Source: DATJUF01 sp035524095
GTDB taxonomy: Bacteria; Desulfobacterota; Binatia; Binatales; Binataceae
Assembly (NCBI GenBank): GCA_035524095.1
Contig: DATKPK010000203.1
Coordinates: 1-21,200, forward strand
DNA length: 21,200 nucleotides
Reading direction: 5' to 3'
Shown: positions 1 to 7,790 of the stretch, one piece after another
Numbering within the stretch: the first letter of the stretch is position 1
How the letters are laid out: each line of letters opens with the position of its first letter
Notes under the pieces: model-generated
What the model was told of the DNA's origin: nothing
Database searches by the model: none
The model's input: only the letters and a program-made list of their open reading frames with translations
Program-made: the position numbers and the translations under genes

Positions 1-1
1 T

Positions 2-349
2 GGCTGCCGGCGTCCTGATCAGGACTTCATCTATGCTGATGAGTTGCATCGCTTTGCCGAGGAAGGCGTCACCGAACTAATATGCGCGTTCTCGCGAGTC
101 GATCCGCAGCACAAAATGTATGTGCAAGAACGGGTGCGAGAACATCACGACGAGGTATGGAAGCTGATCGAGGCGGGCGCCGTGATCTACATATGCGGTG
201 ACGCGAGTGGAATGGCGCCTGCACAACGCCAGGCGTTCGCCGAAGTTTATGCAGCCAAGACGGGCGCTGGGTCTAAGGCGGCCGAGAACTGGGTTCAGCA
301 GATGACCGCGGACCACCGTTATCTCGTGGATGTCTGGTCGGCGATATGA
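2..349 (+). CDS. Diflavin NADPH reductase, C-terminal part (CYP102/CPR-like), 5' truncated by window edge
   Basis: The open frame enters from the left edge at base 2 and ends at TGA 347-349, so only the last 115 residues are present. They begin with GCRRPDQDFIY, the NADPH-binding signature of the cytochrome P450 reductase/CYP102 family. They continue with AFSR (NADPH phosphate/ribose region), YVQE and YICGD, and finish with RYLVDVW, whose terminal Trp in this family stacks over the FAD. The pattern resembles the end of P450 BM3, so the full gene may be a P450-reductase fusion, a stand-alone CPR or a sulfite-reductase-type flavoprotein; the missing N-terminus decides which. The role is hydride transfer from NADPH to FAD and on to FMN, to feed a partner or fused heme domain. 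A TTG at 44 is not a credible start because the family motif begins upstream of it. Confidence 0.85.
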   Translation, partial: GCRRPDQDFIYADELHRFAEEGVTELICAFSRVDPQHKMYVQERVREHHDEVWKLIEAGAVIYICGDASGMAPAQRQAFAEVYAAKTGAGSKAAENWVQQMTADHRYLVDVWSAI

Positions 350-364
350 GAGGCAGGAGGTTCT

Positions 365-400
365 GCTAGGCCAGAGCTACGGAACTAGCTCTCGCCTAGC
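365..400. other. Long inverted repeat / hairpin after the reductase gene
   Basis: Two 7-base arms, GCTAGGC (365-371) with GCCTAGC (394-400), and AGAGCTA (373-379) with TAGCTCT (386-392), pair around the 6-base loop CGGAAC with one C:C mismatch. This gives 14 base pairs starting 16 bases after the reductase stop. No T-run follows, so it is a weak candidate for an intrinsic terminator; a transcript-stabilising hairpin or a protein-binding dyad is equally possible. The rest of 350-594 shows no convincing gene. One open plus-strand frame (400-576) has no good start codon. Confidence 0.5.
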
Positions 401-594
401 GTCTCAAGCTCGGCTCGATTGAGATTGTTGAGGCGGTCAGTTCGGGGACCCAGGTCCGCACGGGAATCCAAGATGTATCGGTTTGCGAGCATCGCGGCCA
501 AAAATCTGAGAGAGTCATCGACGTGATCGCGACTATCTTCCAGAGCCTGGGGGGCGCGAAGCAAGCGACAAAATGAGCACGCGAAGGTACGCCG

Positions 595-2007
595 ATGGAT
601 AGTTCCGCAATCTTCAATTACGTCGAGCCGCTATGGGATAAATCGGTCATCCCGCATCTGATAGATTACGTGCGGATTCCGAATAAATCACCGGCTTTCG
701 ACAAACAATGGCGCGAGCACGGCTACATGCAGAATGTGGTCACGCACTTCGAGCAATGGGCGACGAAGCAGCCGATCCGCGGGTTGCAATTTGAGGTTGT
801 GAAGCTTGAGGAGCGTACGCCGCTGATCTTTATCGACATCCCAGGGGAAAACTCCGATTGCGTCCTATTGTATGGCCATCTCGACAAACAACCCGAAATG
901 ACTGCGTGGCGAGAGGGGCTTGGCCCTTGGAATCCCGTTCTTGAGGGCGACAAGCTGTTCGGGCGCGGTGCGGCGGACGACGGCTATGCGATGTTTGCGT
1001 GCTTGTCGGCGATCGGTGCGTTACACGCGCAAGGAATTCCACATGCGCGGCTGGTGGTGCTGATCGAGGCATGCGAGGAAAGCGGCAGCGGCGATCTGCC
1101 GCACTATATCAAGCATCTTGAGGCGCGCATTGGGCAGCCGAGCCTAGTGATCGCGCTGGACTCGGGATGCGGCAATTACGATCAATTATGGTGCACCACG
1201 TCATTGCGCGGCTTGGCGGGCGGGACACTGACCGTCGAGATTCTGACGGAGGGGGTTCATTCAGGCGACGCTGGCGGCGTGGTGCCGTGCAGTTTTCGCG
1301 TCGCGCGCCAACTGCTGAGCCGTCTGGAAGATCAATTCACGGGACGGATTCTGCCAGACGAATTCCACGTCAAGATTCCCGACGCGCGTCATCGGCAGGC
1401 CGAGGCAGCGGCGCAAATCCTTGGGAAGGCGATGTATACGAAGTTCCCATTCGCCGGTGAGTCGGGACCCGTGACGACCGACCTGACGGAGCTGATCTTG
1501 AATCGGACGTGGCGCCCTGCCCTTTCGATTATCGGCGCTGACGGCATTCCGGCGCTGGCGGATGCAGGAAATGTATTGCGTCCGATGACGTCGCTGCGCC
1601 TGTCACTCCGCTTACCACCGACTTGCGATCCCAAAAAGGCGTCGGCAAAACTCAAAGAGTTGATGACCGAAGATCCGCCAAATGGCGCCAAACTGAAATT
1701 CGAGGGCAACTGGGGCGCAGCCGGATGGGACGCGCCGGAACTTGCGCCTTGGCTCGAACGATCGCTCGATGAGGCCTCGCATACTTATTTCGGCAAGCCG
1801 GCAGCATACATGGGTGAAGGCGGCACGATCCCGTTCATGGCGATGCTCGGTGAGCGTTTTCCGCAAGCCCAATTCATGATCACTGGCGTGCTGGGGCCCC
1901 ATTCAAATGCGCACGGCCCCAATGAGTTTCTACATGTCCCAGTGGCGAAGCGGATTAGCTGTTGCGTTGCGAAGGTGCTCGCCGACCATCACAATCGCGA
2001 AAGATAA
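595..2007 (+). CDS. M20 family metallopeptidase (dipeptidase/carboxypeptidase-like)
   Basis: The 470-residue protein has the full M20 zinc-peptidase signature. GHLD holds H95 and D97, GRGAADDG holds the bridging Asp (D128/D129), EACEESGS holds the catalytic and ligand glutamates E161/E162, ALDSG holds D189, and HGPNE near the C-terminus holds H440. The lid-domain motif VHSG (H222) is also present. Enzymes of this family hydrolyse dipeptides, N-acyl amino acids or related amides in the cytoplasm with a di-zinc centre. No signal peptide is seen, and the length fits the larger dipeptidase-like branch (about 450-480 residues). The ATG at 595 follows a GAAGG ribosome binding site. It stands alone: 245 bases separate it from the reductase remnant, and its downstream neighbour is convergent. 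The exact substrate cannot be told from sequence. Confidence 0.92.
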   Translation: MDSSAIFNYVEPLWDKSVIPHLIDYVRIPNKSPAFDKQWREHGYMQNVVTHFEQWATKQPIRGLQFEVVKLEERTPLIFIDIPGENSDCVLLYGHLDKQPEMTAWREGLGPWNPVLEGDKLFGRGAADDGYAMFACLSAIGALHAQGIPHARLVVLIEACEESGSGDLPHYIKHLEARIGQPSLVIALDSGCGNYDQLWCTTSLRGLAGGTLTVEILTEGVHSGDAGGVVPCSFRVARQLLSRLEDQFTGRILPDEFHVKIPDARHRQAEAAAQILGKAMYTKFPFAGESGPVTTDLTELILNRTWRPALSIIGADGIPALADAGNVLRPMTSLRLSLRLPPTCDPKKASAKLKELMTEDPPNGAKLKFEGNWGAAGWDAPELAPWLERSLDEASHTYFGKPAAYMGEGGTIPFMAMLGERFPQAQFMITGVLGPHSNAHGPNEFLHVPVAKRISCCVAKVLADHHNRER

Positions 2008-2028
2008 TCAGTGTGACCTAACTGGCTT

Positions 2029-2261
2029 ATGGGTGTCTGGGTTTTAGCATTCTGGCTTGTCGGGGTCGTTGGTGCGATTGGAATCACGCTAAAATCTCAA
2101 AAGACAGAGAGTTGGTTTGGAAGTTATTTCTGGCAGGTCCGTTCGTAGCTTCATTAGCGGCTGGTGCGGTGGGTGGTTTTCTAGTCTCTCGCTACGTATA
2201 CGAAAACAGAGAGACCTCATTGAGAGGCTCTCTGACTTATCAGACAGAAACGAGGAGTTAA
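2029..2261 (+). pseudogene. Small two-helix membrane ORF split between two frames
   Basis: From ATG 2029 one frame encodes a hydrophobic segment (MGVWVLAFWLVGVVGAIGI) and stops at 2146-2148 after 39 residues. The -1 frame, open across 2100-2261, encodes LVWKLFLAGPFVASLAAGAV followed by GGFLVSRYVYENRE and stops at TAA 2259-2261. Joining the frames near 2105-2112 would give a protein of about 76 residues with two transmembrane helices and a short polar tail. This could be a small membrane protein inactivated by one indel, a sequencing error, or two overlapping peptides. No good ribosome binding site precedes 2029 and I do not recognise a family. The imperfect hairpin AGAGACCTC/GAGGCTCTCT at 2210-2233 lies inside it. 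Confidence 0.35.
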
Positions 2262-2262
2262 G

Positions 2263-3105
2263 TTAAGCGAAGAACACTAACGTGCGGGCTTCGATACTCT
2301 CGCGCGGCGGGGCATCGGAGGGACTGGTCGGATCCTCGAATGCGGTATGGGCGGTGAAACGGGCGCGTCCATCAGTTGCTGAATCGTAGCATTTCAGCAA
2401 AAGCGCTTCGTCCTTGGCCATCTTTGGAAAGTAGTACCATTGATGGTTCGGGTTGAAGGCGATTGAATATACTTCGCCGGTGCGATCGCGATATTTGAGA
2501 TCGGTCCGGACAAAGTCGTCGAGCTTCATCGATTGCGCGTCGCACACGGCTAGCGGCGATTCGAGGATTGGGCCGGCAATCGAGCGCCATACGTTAATCA
2601 CAGCAAAGCGACGCTTCAGCAGCTGCTCAGCTTCATCACCGAGCAGGTCACGGACACGCTGCGGTCCCGACTTCAACGTGTAGTCGTTGTGCGCGAACTT
2701 CACCGGTTCACGGATCCCGGCCTTGCGCTCAGGCATTTTCAGCCCATTGCGCACGTTGTGATCGAAGACGACCACACGCTGCGCGCCGGTGGCCTGCATC
2801 ACGAGTTCCGCGACTTCCTGATAGTAAACGGCCTTCACTTCCGTGTCGTCGTAGAAATTGCGCACGGCAGTCTTGTGATTGACTAGCGCGAAGCCCTGAT
2901 CGTCGAGCGTGAGCTGCCATGCGAGCGGACGGCCGTTGCGAATTGTCATCTGCTCCTTGACGTTCTTGCCGGAGCGCAGAGGTACGCCTTCCGGCGGCTC
3001 GTAAAGATAGGCTACGGGCCGCTCGCTCCGATCAGCAAGATAGTTAACAGGGGCTAGTATGTGGTCAAGGTTTGCCGGGGCGCCACCGCCAGTGCTGGTA
3101 TCCAT
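2263..3105 (-). CDS. CmcJ/NvfI family oxidoreductase (putative hydroxylase/desaturase)
   Basis: The 280-residue protein carries the conserved blocks of the CmcJ/NvfI (AsaB-like) family: FDHNVR (115-120), HND (139-141), FNPNHQWYYFP (217-227), LLLKCYDS (235-242), H253 in a TAHTAFEDP block, and the signature DAPPRESIEARTLVFF at the C-terminus. Characterised relatives are associated with cephamycin 7-alpha-methoxylation (CmcJ) and fungal meroterpenoid pathways (NvfI, AsaB), and the fold is linked to the Fe(II)/2-oxoglutarate enzymes. H139, D141 and H253 are plausible iron ligands, which is inference from the HxD...H layout. No biosynthetic cluster surrounds it, so the substrate is unknown. It is convergent with the M20 gene and lies downstream of tRNA-Leu on the same strand. 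Confidence 0.85.
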   Translation of the reverse strand: MDTSTGGGAPANLDHILAPVNYLADRSERPVAYLYEPPEGVPLRSGKNVKEQMTIRNGRPLAWQLTLDDQGFALVNHKTAVRNFYDDTEVKAVYYQEVAELVMQATGAQRVVVFDHNVRNGLKMPERKAGIREPVKFAHNDYTLKSGPQRVRDLLGDEAEQLLKRRFAVINVWRSIAGPILESPLAVCDAQSMKLDDFVRTDLKYRDRTGEVYSIAFNPNHQWYYFPKMAKDEALLLKCYDSATDGRARFTAHTAFEDPTSPSDAPPRESIEARTLVFFA

Positions 3106-3228
3106 GGTCTGAGCTTACAACGGTCAGGCGTTCTATGACAATTAAAGAGTATCGCATGCATAGCAGCGACCAATGCAAAGCCAGAAGCAGGGTGCACGCT
3201 CATACGAGATGGAGACCGATAGAGAGTC

Positions 3229-3314
3229 TGGTGCCGAGGGGGGGACTTGAACCCCCATGTGGTTACCCACGGTGGATTTTGAGTCCACTGCGTCTGCCGT
3301 TTCGCCACCTCGGC
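3229..3314 (-). tRNA. tRNA-Leu (anticodon CAA), CCA encoded
   Basis: The minus strand reads GCCGAGG...CCTCGGC, a perfect 7-bp acceptor stem, followed by discriminator A and an encoded CCA (complement of 3229-3231). The anticodon stem GTGGA/TCCAC encloses the loop CTCAAAA, giving anticodon CAA, which reads UUG leucine codons. The long variable arm (CGTGGGTAACCACA region) and the T-loop GTTCAAGTC confirm a class II leucine tRNA. The 5' end is base 3314. It lies between the CmcJ-family gene and the crotonase gene. Confidence 0.96.
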
Positions 3315-3552
3315 CGGTGAGCGTGGCACGGCTGATTCGCGCCGCGCCGTCATTTGAGCAATCGATTCTGCCAGACCACCGGCTCGATTCCAAGGAATCC
3401 GCCGGTGCCGGCCCTGACGGGTAGTTCGACTGACGTTTTCCCGCAAACGTCCGATAACTCTTGCCGAGGAAGCTGTGCTAACCTCACTCGAAATTTCGTG
3501 CGTGAGTCGGGAAGTGAGACTCGCGCCCTCGCGTGATAGGAAGTGACTCGAC

Positions 3553-4344
3553 ATGGAAAAATACGGTGACGTATCAGTTGACTTGAACGCCAAGGACCAT
3601 GTGGCGATGGTAGAAATCCATCGGCCCCCACATAACTTTTTCGACGACGCATTGATTCGGAATATCGCTGACGCCTTCGAAGCGCTAGACAAAGACCCGG
3701 CCTGCCGGGCGTTGGTGCTCGCCGCCGAAGGCAAGTCCTTTTGCGCGGGGGCGAATTTCCAGAGCCGTCCCGAACAGAATCCGCTGAATCAGCAGCAAAC
3801 TTCCGGCAGTAATCCGCTGTATCTGGAGGCGGTTCGGCTATATCGTGCGAAAAAGCCGGTAGTGGCTGCGATTCAGGGACCCGCGATCGGTGGCGGCCTG
3901 GGGTTGGCGCTCGTCGCGGATTTCCGGGTGGCCGCGCCCGAGGCGCGTTTTGCCGCCAACTTCGTCAAGATTGGAATCCATCCGGGCTTTGGGCTGACCT
4001 TCGCGCTGCCGCGCCTGATCGGCCAGCAGCGGGCAGCTCTGCTGATGCTATCGGGGCGCCGCGTCGATGGCGAAACGGCAGTGGCGTGGGGACTTGCAGA
4101 TCAGCTTTCGGCCCTCGACAAACTGCGTAGTGATGCCTACGTGCTGGCTGCGGAAATCGCGGAGAATGCACCGCTCGCGGTGGTCTCGACACGAGCGACT
4201 CTACGCGACAAGTTAGCGGATCAAATCGAGGCGCAGACCCGCCACGAGCTCAAAGAGCAGACCTGGCTGATGAAAACCGAGGACCATCGCGAAGGAGTCA
4301 AAGCTGTGGCCGAGCGGCGTGCGGGCGTTTTCAGCGGCAAGTAG
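3553..4344 (+). CDS. Crotonase-fold (enoyl-CoA hydratase/isomerase family) protein lacking both usual catalytic Glu
   Basis: The 263-residue protein has the crotonase core. FCAGANF (63-69) and QGPAIGGGLGLAL (108-120) form the oxyanion hole that binds the thioester carbonyl, and GIHPGFGLTFALPRLIG (141-157) follows. In classical hydratases two glutamates activate water (Glu144 and Glu164 of the rat enzyme). Here the first aligns with Gly117 in GGGLGLA and the second with Phe137 in FAANFVKIG, so simple hydration is unlikely. Isomerase, thioesterase-like, retro-Claisen or other CoA chemistry, or a non-catalytic role, must be considered. The ATG at 3553 follows AGGAAG (3538-3543). It ends 12 bases before an acyl-CoA dehydrogenase gene, forming a three-gene acyl-CoA operon with it and the next gene. 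Confidence 0.9.
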   Translation: MEKYGDVSVDLNAKDHVAMVEIHRPPHNFFDDALIRNIADAFEALDKDPACRALVLAAEGKSFCAGANFQSRPEQNPLNQQQTSGSNPLYLEAVRLYRAKKPVVAAIQGPAIGGGLGLALVADFRVAAPEARFAANFVKIGIHPGFGLTFALPRLIGQQRAALLMLSGRRVDGETAVAWGLADQLSALDKLRSDAYVLAAEIAENAPLAVVSTRATLRDKLADQIEAQTRHELKEQTWLMKTEDHREGVKAVAERRAGVFSGK

Positions 4345-4356
4345 TTTGAGGTTTAA

Positions 4357-5499
4357 ATGAAAACGCCGAATTTCGATGCTCGCATGAATCACCCCGAGCT
4401 GGAGCGGGTACGCGCAGAAATCCGCGAGTTTCTGGCGAATGACCCTGTTATCTCGACGCCTCATGCCGATTCGTGGAGCCATTTCGATGCCGCATTCAGC
4501 GGGCGGCTCGGACGGGCGGGCTATATCGGGATGACGTGGCCCAAGCGCTACGGCGGGCGTGAGCGCAACTCCCTCGAACGCTATGTTGTAATCGAAGAGC
4601 TGCTGGCCGCAGGCGCTCCCTCGGCGGCCCATTGGATTGCCGATCGCCAAACCGGCCCGCAAATCCTGCGGCTGGGCACCGAGGAGCAACGTCAACGGAT
4701 GCTGCCCGCGATCGCACGCGGCGAATGCTTCTGCTCGATCGGGATGAGCGAGCCTGACAGCGGCTCAGACCTCGCCAGCGTGCGAACCCGGGCGATTCGG
4801 TCAGGTGACCGCTGGATAATCAACGGCCGCAAGATTTGGACTTCGTACGCTCATCAATCGCACTACCTGCTGATGCTGTGCCGGACGAGCGACAATCCGT
4901 CTGCTCGGCAGCAGGGACTCAGCCAGCTATTGGTGCCGCTTGATGCGCCGGGGCTGACGATTCGCCCGATCATCAACATGGCCGGGGCGCATGATTTCAA
5001 TGAGCTGCTGTTCGAGGACGTCAGTGTTCCGGCGGACGCGCTGCTCGGCAAAGAGGGCGAGGGCTGGAATCAGGTGATTAGCGAACTGGCGTTCGAGCGC
5101 AGTGGCCCTGAACGCTTCCTTTCCTCGTTTGTGTTGCTGGAGGCCTTCGCCGAGCAGGCGCGAAAGCAGCCTTCGGCTGAGAGCGCGACGCTGATTGGCT
5201 CGATGATTTCACGGCTCGTCCCGTTGCGCGGGATGTCGATGTCAATCGCGGTCCAGCTTGGTCAGGGCGCTATGCCGAATTTTGAAGCTGCGCTCGTTAA
5301 AGAGATGGGCTCGCTGTTCGAGCAGGATGTCGGTGACCGCTTACTTGGGGAAATCGTGCCGTCGGCTGATCCAACGTCGCAAGAGAAGTTTACTCGTTTG
5401 ATGGCTGAGGCGGTGTTACACGCGCCGTCGTTTTCAATTCGCGGTGGTACGCGCGAAATCTTGCGCGGGATCATCGCGCGCGACCTGGGACTACGCTGA
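4357..5499 (+). CDS. Acyl-CoA dehydrogenase, FAD-binding subunit of a probable heteromer
   Basis: The 380-residue protein covers the whole acyl-CoA dehydrogenase fold: N-terminal helical domain with WPKRYGG (61-67), the flavin-binding signature SEPDSGSDLA (131-140), INGRKIWTSYA (155-165) of the middle beta domain, and the C-terminal RGGTREILRGIIARDLGL (362-379). The enzyme would introduce an alpha,beta double bond into an acyl-CoA and pass electrons to ETF. The C-terminal position that is Glu in medium-chain enzymes (YEGT) is Gly here (RGGT). A base from helix G, possibly E247 in AFERSGPER, may serve instead, as in isovaleryl-CoA-type enzymes; that is inference. GAGG lies upstream of the ATG. 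The stop overlaps the start of the next gene as TGATG. Confidence 0.93.
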   Translation: MKTPNFDARMNHPELERVRAEIREFLANDPVISTPHADSWSHFDAAFSGRLGRAGYIGMTWPKRYGGRERNSLERYVVIEELLAAGAPSAAHWIADRQTGPQILRLGTEEQRQRMLPAIARGECFCSIGMSEPDSGSDLASVRTRAIRSGDRWIINGRKIWTSYAHQSHYLLMLCRTSDNPSARQQGLSQLLVPLDAPGLTIRPIINMAGAHDFNELLFEDVSVPADALLGKEGEGWNQVISELAFERSGPERFLSSFVLLEAFAEQARKQPSAESATLIGSMISRLVPLRGMSMSIAVQLGQGAMPNFEAALVKEMGSLFEQDVGDRLLGEIVPSADPTSQEKFTRLMAEAVLHAPSFSIRGGTREILRGIIARDLGLR

Positions 5500-6527
5500 T
5501 GAGTGACATCGGACTGATAGAAGATACCGCGCGCCGCATAATCACCGACGGACTGACGCCGGCGTTGATCGAGGCTGCTGAGCATGGCACCTGGGCGGGG
5601 ACGATATGGGATCAACTGGAAACTCAAGGCTTGCTCCAGCTGTCGGCGATTGCAGAGGGTGATAACGCAGCCGAGGGATTAGAAATCGAGGCTGCGGTGC
5701 TGCGCGCGACGGCCGCAACCGCATTGCCCTTGCCAGTTGCCGAGACAGCGCTGGCCGGATGGTTCATGCAGCAGCACGGGGTCGAAATTCCGAGCGGCGT
5801 ATTGACGGTTGCTTCCTTTGCGAGCGGTGAGAGGCTCTCATTCGAGGGCGGGCGCGTCAGTGGCAAGCTGGAACGGGTGCCGTGGGGAGGACGTGCCTCA
5901 GGGGTCGTAGCGATCGCCGATGGCAAGCTGGTGCTGCTCGATCCGCGTTCGGCGAGCGTGACCGCCGGGATCAACATGGCGAACGAACCGCGCGATACGC
6001 TCAGCTTTAATGGAGCGCCGCCAATGGCGGCCGGCAAGGCAGCGGATCAGGAAGAGATGCTGGCTCGATGCGCCGCGGTCCGCGCATTACAACTGGCGGA
6101 GGCTGCCGCGCGAGTGCTCGAAATCTCGGTCGAATATGCCGGTCAGCGTAAGCAATTTGGAAAACCAATCGGGGGTTTTCAGGCGATCCAGCATCAGTTG
6201 GCGGCTGCGGCGGGCGAGGTTGCGTCGGCGCGAGTTGCTGCACAGCAAGCTTATCTAGCATTGGCAACCGGCAAGCATGCCGTTTTCCCCTGTGCGATCG
6301 CGAAGGCTCGCGCGAATGAAGCAGCGGGTAATGTCGCGCGGATTGGCCATCAGGTGCACGGCGCGATTGGCTTCACGCAAGAGTACCAGCTTCATCGCTT
6401 CACCCGGCGTATCCAATCGTGGCGCGGTGAGTTTGGAGCATCGGCTTTCTGGAATCGGCGCCTCGGTGAGATGGTTCTCGTGGAAGCTAATCGATCGCTA
6501 TGGTCGATGGTCGCTTCCGGCGTGTGA
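5499..6527 (+). CDS. Acyl-CoA dehydrogenase, second (divergent) subunit
   Basis: The 342-residue protein is a divergent acyl-CoA dehydrogenase. Its C-terminal half is well conserved: YAGQRKQFGKPIGGFQAIQH (213-232), which contacts FAD at the dimer interface, and QVHGAIGFTQEYQLHRFTRR (285-304). Its N-terminal and middle domains are degenerate: the EPDSGSD-type flavin motif of the partner is missing, replaced by FEGGRVSGKLERVPWGGRAS (115-134). Its ATG overlaps the upstream TGA by one base, indicating translational coupling. A full subunit paired with a short divergent one is the pattern of heterotetrameric acyl-CoA dehydrogenases known from actinobacterial steroid side-chain degradation (ChsE/FadE pairs). 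I infer an alpha2beta2 enzyme for a bulky or polycyclic acyl-CoA. Confidence 0.9.
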   Translation: MSDIGLIEDTARRIITDGLTPALIEAAEHGTWAGTIWDQLETQGLLQLSAIAEGDNAAEGLEIEAAVLRATAATALPLPVAETALAGWFMQQHGVEIPSGVLTVASFASGERLSFEGGRVSGKLERVPWGGRASGVVAIADGKLVLLDPRSASVTAGINMANEPRDTLSFNGAPPMAAGKAADQEEMLARCAAVRALQLAEAAARVLEISVEYAGQRKQFGKPIGGFQAIQHQLAAAAGEVASARVAAQQAYLALATGKHAVFPCAIAKARANEAAGNVARIGHQVHGAIGFTQEYQLHRFTRRIQSWRGEFGASAFWNRRLGEMVLVEANRSLWSMVASGV

Positions 6528-6722
6528 AAAATAATCGCTCGCTCAGTCAGGAAGTAGCGCCGGTTGCGGATTGACGATTGGCCTGCGTTTGGATCGCGAT
6601 CGCGCGCGTGGCATCCTGTGGCGGACAAAAGGAACTGGAATCAACCGGTCAGGCTCGATTGCGATTGTGCGAATGAACCGATTAGTGCCTTGCGATGGCT
6701 TGGTGCCTGAAAGGCTGGCTCG

Positions 6723-7790
6723 ATGACTGAAGGTGCATCTAATCCGCCGCAGCCGCAGGCCGTTGTGGTGCCGCTGACGCGCGCTGCAATCTTTCTTGTT
6801 CTAACGATAAATCCGGGGGAAGCGAATGCGGCAAAAGTCAGGTTGCTTTGCAGCGACTTGCCGAAGCTGCTGCGCGCGATTGGCTTCCGCGATTTACAGG
6901 GCGCACTGACCTGCGTGATCGGTTTTGGCTCCGACGCATGGGATCGGCTCTTTGGATCGCCACGGCCTGCAGAACTCCATCCGTTCCGTGAGATTCTGTC
7001 GGGCGGACGTCATGCCGTTGCTACGCCGGGCGATATTTTGTTGCATATCCGCGCCGAGCGGCATGACCTCTGCTTCGAGTTAGCAACGCAAATCATGATG
7101 AAGTTGGGCGACGCGGTCGCTCTCGCTGACGAGGTCGATGGCTTTCGTTATTTCGATGAACGAGACGTGCTCGGGTTCGTCGATGGCACCGAAAACCCTG
7201 TCGATAAGGCGGCCCTCGAAGCAGCTTTGGTTGGCGATGAAGACCCGGCATTCGCAGGCGGCAGCTATGTGATCGTACAGAAGTATCTGCATGACCTCTC
7301 CGGTTGGAATGCGCTGCCAACTGAGGTTCAGGAACGTATCATCGGGCGCACCAAGCTCGGCGATATCGAATTGGACGACGCCGTGCGGCTAACTTCCGCA
7401 CACAATTCGCTCAACACTATCGAAGAGAACGGTGTGGAGTTGAAAATCCTGCGCGAGAACATGGCTTTCGGGCAGCCAGGCAAAGGTGAGTTCGGCACCT
7501 ACTTCATCGGCTATGCGTGCACACCGCGCCGTACTGAGCAGATGCTGCAAAATATGTTCGTCGGTCGGCCGCCCGGAAATTACGACAGAATTCTGGATTT
7601 CAGCAAAGCTGTCACTGGCACGCTGTTTTTCGTTCCGTCGGCCACATTCCTCGAAGGCGTAACCCCGGACGCGCCCGTACCGGCCGCAGCAGTTGCTGAA
7701 GCTCCGCTGGCCGAATCATCATCCCCGGCACCGCGAATCCGTGATGGTTCGCTTGGCATCGGCTCCCTGAAAAGGAGAACTCCACAATGA
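6723..7790 (+). CDS. DyP-type peroxidase with encapsulin cargo-loading peptide
   Basis: The 355-residue heme peroxidase has the DyP signature GFVDGTENP (151-159) with distal Asp154, the proximal heme ligand His227 in SAHNSL, and distal Arg244 in ILRENMAFG. These positions agree closely with the class B/P enzyme DypB of Rhodococcus. It oxidises dyes, phenolics or other one-electron donors with H2O2. After the enzyme domain comes a Pro/Ala/Glu-rich linker (about 314-340), then DGSLGIGSLKRR (341-352), a typical family 1 cargo-loading peptide that docks on the inner face of the shell. No signal peptide is seen. The gene overlaps the downstream encapsulin gene (ATGA, 7787-7790), so both are made together. 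The 195 bases upstream hold no clear promoter match. Confidence 0.96.
   Translation: MTEGASNPPQPQAVVVPLTRAAIFLVLTINPGEANAAKVRLLCSDLPKLLRAIGFRDLQGALTCVIGFGSDAWDRLFGSPRPAELHPFREILSGGRHAVATPGDILLHIRAERHDLCFELATQIMMKLGDAVALADEVDGFRYFDERDVLGFVDGTENPVDKAALEAALVGDEDPAFAGGSYVIVQKYLHDLSGWNALPTEVQERIIGRTKLGDIELDDAVRLTSAHNSLNTIEENGVELKILRENMAFGQPGKGEFGTYFIGYACTPRRTEQMLQNMFVGRPPGNYDRILDFSKAVTGTLFFVPSATFLEGVTPDAPVPAAAVAEAPLAESSSPAPRIRDGSLGIGSLKRRTPQ
7771..7777 (+). promoter_or_regulatory. Encapsulin ribosome binding site inside the cargo-peptide codons
   Basis: AAAGGAG at 7771-7777 lies 9 bases before the encapsulin ATG (7787). It sits within the codons for Lys350-Arg351-Arg352 of the peroxidase, immediately after the GSL core of the targeting peptide. 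The same bases therefore encode the basic end of the cargo tag and the shell gene's Shine-Dalgarno site. Confidence 0.8.

Noticed and set aside
400..576. Open plus-strand frame of 58 codons before the M20 gene (contains VIDVIATIFQSLGGA)
   Set aside because: It has no usable start codon or ribosome binding site and no recognised family; too weak to call, although it could be a remnant.
3054..3734. 226-residue minus-strand ORF
   Set aside because: It runs across the tRNA-Leu gene and antisense to the start of the crotonase gene, and its product has no recognisable fold. It is a shadow frame in GC-rich DNA.
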